From NCBI GenBank assembly GCA_964568355.1, contig CAZMRK010000317.1:1-8546 (forward strand): a stretch of DNA of 8,546 nt, given 5' to 3'. The DNA comes from JAJPJX01 sp964568355. GTDB lineage: Bacteria > Acidobacteriota > Terriglobia > Bryobacterales > Bryobacteraceae. The position numbers and the translations under genes are program-made. Under the pieces are notes generated by a model. That model made no database searches, had not been told where the DNA came from, and saw nothing but the letters and a program-made list of their open reading frames with translations. Positions 5,141-8,546 of the stretch are shown one piece after another. Every line of letters starts with the position of its first letter. Within the stretch, counting starts at the first letter, position 1.

Positions 5141-6176
5141 CAACAACCCCGGCGGGCGGGAGAGTTATGCTCCCCTGGAACACGCCGAGTGGAACGGGTG
5201 GACACCAACCGATGTCGTTTTCCCCTCCTTCCTGTGGATTGTCGGCGTGGCACTCACGCTCTCGCTGGGAAAACGCATGGCGGCCGGTGTGCCGCGTACG
5301 CAGTTGTTCCTGCAGGTGTTGCGGCGTGCCGCCATCCTGTACGGCCTGGGCCTCTTCTCTTACCTGTTCCCGCGTTTCGATTTCTCCACGATGCGCATAG
5401 TCGGAGTTTTGCAGCGGATCGCCATCTGCTACCTGATCGCCTCGGCGATCTATCTGACCACCGGGGTTCGCGGCCAGATCATCTGGATCGCCTCGCTGCT
5501 GACCGTCTATTGGTTGATCATGAAATTGGCGCCGGTGCCCGGGGTAGGCTCCGGCTACCTGGATGTGGAGCGGAACTTCGCGCACTACGTGGACCGGATC
5601 GTCCTGGGGGTGCACAACTACCGGGCTACCAGGACGTGGGATCCCGAAGGCCTGGTCAGTACGCTGCCCTCGATTGCCACGGCGCTGTTCGGCATTCTGG
5701 CGGGGCACCTGCTGCGCCTGAAGAAGGAACTCTCCGAACGCACCACCTGGATGTTTCTTCTCGGCAATCTGCTGATTGCCGCGGGCCTGATCTGCGATAT
5801 CTGGCTGCCGATCAATAAAAAGATCTGGACCAGCTCTTTCGCGCTGTTCATGGCCGGGCTGGATTTCGTGCTGCTGGCGATGTTCGTATGGGTGGTGGAC
5901 GGCCTGGGCTACAAGCGGGCGGTGAAGCCGCTGGTGATCATGGGCATGAACGCCATTGCCATTTACATGGCGTCGGAATTCGCGGCGGAACTGCTGGGCC
6001 TGCGCTGGATGACCGCCTCCGGCCCCGTCTCCGTCCACTCCTGGTTCTACCAGAATGTGCTGCTGCCGGTCGCCTCGCCGCAAAACGCCTCACTGCTCTA
6101 CGCCATGAGCTTTGTGGGCCTCATGTTCCTGATCGCCTACGGCCTCTATCGCCGGCGCTGGTTTTTGAAAGTCTGA
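5013..6176 (+). CDS. HGSNAT/NagX-like membrane acyltransferase (DUF5009-type)
   Basis: A 387-residue polytopic inner-membrane protein related to heparan-alpha-glucosaminide N-acetyltransferase and bacterial NagX. The family is known or proposed to move an acetyl group across the membrane onto amino sugars; the substrate here is unknown. Seen: the signature start 'RLVSLDAFRGATMALMVLVNNPG' (25-47); 'HAEWNGWTPTDVVFPSFLWIVG' (57-78), whose H57 lines up with the family's proposed acetyl-carrying histidine; a cytoplasmic/loop segment with 'DPEGLVSTLPSIATALFGILAG' (210-231); and further hydrophobic spans near 98-117, 134-149, 155-171, 246-264, 276-294, 305-330 and 361-378. Length is normal. The first 24 residues are poorly conserved in the family as far as I know, but the ATG is shared with the pseudogene copy. 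The Shine-Dalgarno site is weak and partly in a hairpin. It converges with the peptidase gene, leaving 12 bp. Its 5' end was the source or target of the duplication at 1689-1872. Confidence 0.87.
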   Translation: MAQASIPRTDAAVSPARTPLASAQRLVSLDAFRGATMALMVLVNNPGGRESYAPLEHAEWNGWTPTDVVFPSFLWIVGVALTLSLGKRMAAGVPRTQLFLQVLRRAAILYGLGLFSYLFPRFDFSTMRIVGVLQRIAICYLIASAIYLTTGVRGQIIWIASLLTVYWLIMKLAPVPGVGSGYLDVERNFAHYVDRIVLGVHNYRATRTWDPEGLVSTLPSIATALFGILAGHLLRLKKELSERTTWMFLLGNLLIAAGLICDIWLPINKKIWTSSFALFMAGLDFVLLAMFVWVVDGLGYKRAVKPLVIMGMNAIAIYMASEFAAELLGLRWMTASGPVSVHSWFYQNVLLPVASPQNASLLYAMSFVGLMFLIAYGLYRRRWFLKV

Positions 6177-6188
6177 CCGCGGCCGCCG

Positions 6189-8195
6189 CTACCAGACCCG
6201 GCAGGCCTGCGGCGCGCTTGGCCCTTCCTGGCAGCCGAACGCCGAGCGGAACTCGGGCATGTTCTCCACCACGCCGATGACGCGATAGCGGCCCGGCGAG
6301 TGCGGATCCACATTGACCTGGAGACGCTCGTTCTGTTCCGTCTGGTTTTCGCACCAGATCTGGCCGAAGCTCAGGAAAAAGCGCTGCTGCGGGGTGAACC
6401 CGTCGATTTTGGCCGGCATCTTGCCCGCGAGCGAATCGATCAGGGCCATCAAGGCCAGACGCACGCCGCCGTTATCGGCGGTATTTTCGCCCAGGGTGAG
6501 CTTGCCGTTGACGTGGGCGTCGTTGCCTACGGTGAACTTCGAGTATTGCTTGACCAGGCACTCGGCGCGCTGCTCAAAGGCTTTGGCGTCTTCGGCGGTC
6601 CACCAGTCTTTCAGGTTGCCCTCGGCATCGTAGTGGCGCCCCTGGTCGTCGAACCCGTGTGTCAGCTCATGGCCGATCACCGCGCCGATTCCGCCATAGT
6701 TGACGGCGTCATCGGCTTTATTGTCGTAGAACGGCGGCTGGAGAATGCCCGCGGGGAAGTTGATGTTGTTCATCTGAGGGTCGTAATAGGCGTTGACCGT
6801 GGGCGGGCTCATGAACCATTCTTTGCGGTCCACCGGTTTGCCGATCTTCGCGAGCTGCCGCTGGAACTCGAACGCGTCGGCGCGCGCCACATTGCCCAGG
6901 GCATCGTCGCGCACGATGTTGACGGAGCTGTAGTCGCGCCACTCGTCCGGATATCCGATCTTGTTGGCCACCGTGCGCAGCTTGCCCAGCGCCTGCTTCT
7001 TGGTAGCGTCGGTCATCCAGGTCAGGCTCTGGATGTCCTGGCCCAGGGCCTTTTCGATCTCGCCGACCATCTTGAGCGTCCGCTCCTTGCCCTCGGCGCC
7101 GAAGGTGCGCTCCACGAACTTCTTGCCCAGCGCTTCGCCCAGCTCGTTGTCGGTGTAATCCACGCAGCGCTTCCAGCGGGGGCGCAGTTCCTTGGTGCCG
7201 CGCAAGGTCTGGCTGAAGAATGCAAAGTTTTCATTGACAAACGCCGAGGGCAGCATCGGCGCTTGCGCGTGCACCAGGTGCCAGGTGAGATAGACCTTCC
7301 AGTCTGCCAGGCTCACCTTCTCGATCAGCGGCTGCAATTGTTTGAAGAAATCCGGTACGGAAACGTTCAGGCTGTCGAACGCCGGGGCGTGGATGCCCTC
7401 CAGGTAGCGCGGCCACGCAAAGGCCGGCGTAAAGCCCAACAGCTCTTTGCGGCTGAGTTTGTGATAGACCTTCTCGGGATCGCGGCGGGAGACGATATCC
7501 AGGGAGCTCTTGGCCAGTTGCGTCTCCACCTGCATGATGATCGCCGCATTGGCGGCCGCCCGCGAAGCGGGCTGGCCCAGCAGTTCCAGCATCTTGGCGA
7601 CGTGCGCCTGGTATTTCTTGCGCAGTTCCACGGACCGGGCATCGGTTTTCAGGTAATAATCCCGCTCCGGCAGCCCCAGTCCGCCCTGATCGGCCTGGGC
7701 AATGACCTCGGTGGAGTTTTTGTCGTCCGGTCCGGAGCCGAAGGAAAACAGCGCGTTCACGCCGAGTTGGTGCAGGTGAGCCACTACCGCGGCAAGATCT
7801 TCCTTGCGGGAAAGCGCGGCGATCCGGTCAATCTCGGGCTGGAGCGCCGCGATCCCCTTGCGTTCAATAGTCGGCTCATCCATGCAGGCGTGGTAGAAGT
7901 CGCCGATCTTCTGCTCGGTGGGCGTGCGATTGGCGTCCGGTTTGGCGGCCTGTTCCAGAATCTCGCGCAGGATCGCCCGGTTGCGCTCCTGCAATTCGCT
8001 GAATCGGCTCCAGCGCGCCTGATCGGGCGGGACGGGGTTGTTTTTGCGCCAGGTGCCGCAGGCGTATTGATAGAAGTCCGTGCAGGGGTTGGCGGACAGG
8101 TCCATGGCGGCGGGATCGAAGGATGCGATTTTGGTTTGGGCCAGCAAAGCTGATCCGGCCAGCATAGGGGTGAGCAGAATATGGGCGATGCGCAT
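6189..8195 (-). CDS. M13-family zinc endopeptidase (neprilysin/PepO-like), secreted
   Basis: A 668-residue zinc metallopeptidase that would cut peptides outside the cytoplasm. Residues 1-19 form a signal peptide (MRIAHILLTPMLAGSALLA, cleavage before Q20; no lipobox cysteine). The N-terminal M13 domain opens with 'MDLSANPCTDFYQYACGTWRKNN' (31-53), typical of the family. The catalytic domain has 'NAYYDP' (468-473, substrate binding), the zinc motif H509-E-L-T-H513, the third ligand E570 in 'GENTAD' with D574, 'VDPHSPGRYRV' (629-639) with H632 and R636 matching the transition-state His and the Arg of neprilysin, and the characteristic C-terminal C-R-V-W. All key residues are present and the length is normal, so it should be active. 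The ATG at 8195 places the signal peptide correctly; the ribosome site (GAGAG/AAGTG) is weak. It is divergent from the Tat protein at 8280 and tail-to-tail with the acyltransferase gene. No clear promoter was found. Confidence 0.94.
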   Translation of the reverse strand: MRIAHILLTPMLAGSALLAQTKIASFDPAAMDLSANPCTDFYQYACGTWRKNNPVPPDQARWSRFSELQERNRAILREILEQAAKPDANRTPTEQKIGDFYHACMDEPTIERKGIAALQPEIDRIAALSRKEDLAAVVAHLHQLGVNALFSFGSGPDDKNSTEVIAQADQGGLGLPERDYYLKTDARSVELRKKYQAHVAKMLELLGQPASRAAANAAIIMQVETQLAKSSLDIVSRRDPEKVYHKLSRKELLGFTPAFAWPRYLEGIHAPAFDSLNVSVPDFFKQLQPLIEKVSLADWKVYLTWHLVHAQAPMLPSAFVNENFAFFSQTLRGTKELRPRWKRCVDYTDNELGEALGKKFVERTFGAEGKERTLKMVGEIEKALGQDIQSLTWMTDATKKQALGKLRTVANKIGYPDEWRDYSSVNIVRDDALGNVARADAFEFQRQLAKIGKPVDRKEWFMSPPTVNAYYDPQMNNINFPAGILQPPFYDNKADDAVNYGGIGAVIGHELTHGFDDQGRHYDAEGNLKDWWTAEDAKAFEQRAECLVKQYSKFTVGNDAHVNGKLTLGENTADNGGVRLALMALIDSLAGKMPAKIDGFTPQQRFFLSFGQIWCENQTEQNERLQVNVDPHSPGRYRVIGVVENMPEFRSAFGCQEGPSAPQACRVW

Positions 8196-8244
8196 AGAAC
8201 ACTTACTCTCACTGTATCTCGTCCTGGGAAACCGCGGGCGAAAG

Positions 8245-8257
8245 GTCTCCGGGAGAC
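8245..8257. promoter_or_regulatory. 13-bp perfect palindrome between two divergent genes
   Basis: GTCTCC-G-GGAGAC lies in the 84-bp space between the M13 peptidase start (8195) and the Tat protein start (8280). A perfect odd palindrome between divergent genes is a possible operator for a dimeric regulator, but there is only one copy and no regulator gene next to it. Confidence 0.35.
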
Positions 8258-8279
8258 GGTATGATAAGAGGACAGCCCT

Positions 8280-8546
8280 ATGAACCGACGCGAGTTCTTA
8301 CAAACGGCTGCGACCGTACCCGTCGCGCTGGCGAATACGGATACGCACACCGATCTCCCCAAATACCGCACCGTCACATCGTATAAGCCTTGGCCCACCC
8401 CGGGCATGCCCGGTAAGTATCCCGGGCAGGTGGTACGGTTGCACTCCGAAAAAAGCATCGATGCGGCGACCGAAAAAGTGGATGTCCCCACTGTCAAGGA
8501 AATGATTTCGCAAGGCATGCGCTCACTTACCGGCCATGCCGACGCG
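8280..8546 (+). CDS. Tat-exported protein, probably DUF362 family, N-terminal part
   Basis: The first 89 codons of a gene that runs off the right edge. It starts MNRREFLQTAATVPVALA, a twin-arginine signal (R3-R4-E-F-L) with a short hydrophobic stretch, so export of a folded, possibly cofactor-bearing protein is expected. The ATG is well placed: GAGGA (8268-8272) lies 7 nt upstream. After the signal come 'YKPWPTPGMPGKYPGQVVRLHS' (35-56) and 'VDVPTVKEMISQGMRSLTG' (67-85), which resemble the opening of DUF362 proteins (beta strand with PGxxV, then a helix leading to a numbered 'gl..L.G'). That family call is from memory of the pattern and is moderate; the gene itself is secure. Its function is unknown. 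Divergent from the M13 peptidase. Confidence 0.7.
   Translation, partial: MNRREFLQTAATVPVALANTDTHTDLPKYRTVTSYKPWPTPGMPGKYPGQVVRLHSEKSIDAATEKVDVPTVKEMISQGMRSLTGHADA

Noticed and set aside
4884..6083. Minus-strand 399-codon open frame opposite the acyltransferase
   Set aside because: Gln/His/Arg-rich composition typical of antisense frames in GC-rich DNA; the plus strand encodes the recognisable membrane protein.
6300..8153. Plus-strand 617-codon open frame inside the M13 peptidase region
   Set aside because: Antisense shadow; the minus strand has the signal peptide, HELTH, ENTAD and CRVW motifs of a complete M13 peptidase.

Overview
The window looks like chromosomal DNA of a GC-rich soil-type Acidobacteriota, probably of the Solibacter/Bryobacter kind. 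This is inferred from gene content only: the tail of an Oar-like TonB-dependent receptor, a secreted beta-lactamase-fold serine hydrolase, a multi-span HGSNAT/NagX-like acyltransferase, a secreted M13 peptidase and a Tat-exported protein. No rRNA, tRNA, CRISPR array, transposase or integrase was seen.

Layout. Positions 2-298 (+) are the C-terminus of the TonB-dependent receptor, followed by an 11-bp GC hairpin. A secreted serine hydrolase follows at 392-1582 (+). Two adjacent hairpins lie at 1622-1659. Positions 1689-1872 hold a broken copy of the first ~185 bp of the acyltransferase gene found intact 3.27 kb further on. Between the two copies (1873-4955) lies a self-contained module: a patatin-like lipid hydrolase (2087-3088, -), a divergent control region (about 3280-3372), a TetR-type regulator (3373-4104, +) and a class I SAM methyltransferase (4165-4803, +). 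The intact acyltransferase (5013-6176, +) follows and converges with only 12 bp on an M13 zinc endopeptidase (6189-8195, -). A divergent Tat-signal protein, probably DUF362, starts at 8280 (+) and runs off the window.

How the parts work together. The best-supported regulatory unit is the patatin/TetR intergenic region. It holds three perfect GAAC-N3-GTTC palindromes spaced exactly 16 bp apart, plus a fourth site with one mismatch. The outermost sites fall inside the -35/-10 spacers of the two predicted divergent promoters. The simple reading is a TetR repressor that controls both its own gene (with the methyltransferase) and the patatin gene. The inducer and substrates cannot be read from sequence.

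The most notable structural observation is that this module is bracketed by near-identical (~96%) direct repeats, one being a frameshifted, 3'-truncated fragment of the acyltransferase gene. That suggests a recent insertion or segmental duplication at the 5' end of the gene. The enzyme families themselves are known; I see no clear novel multi-gene system.
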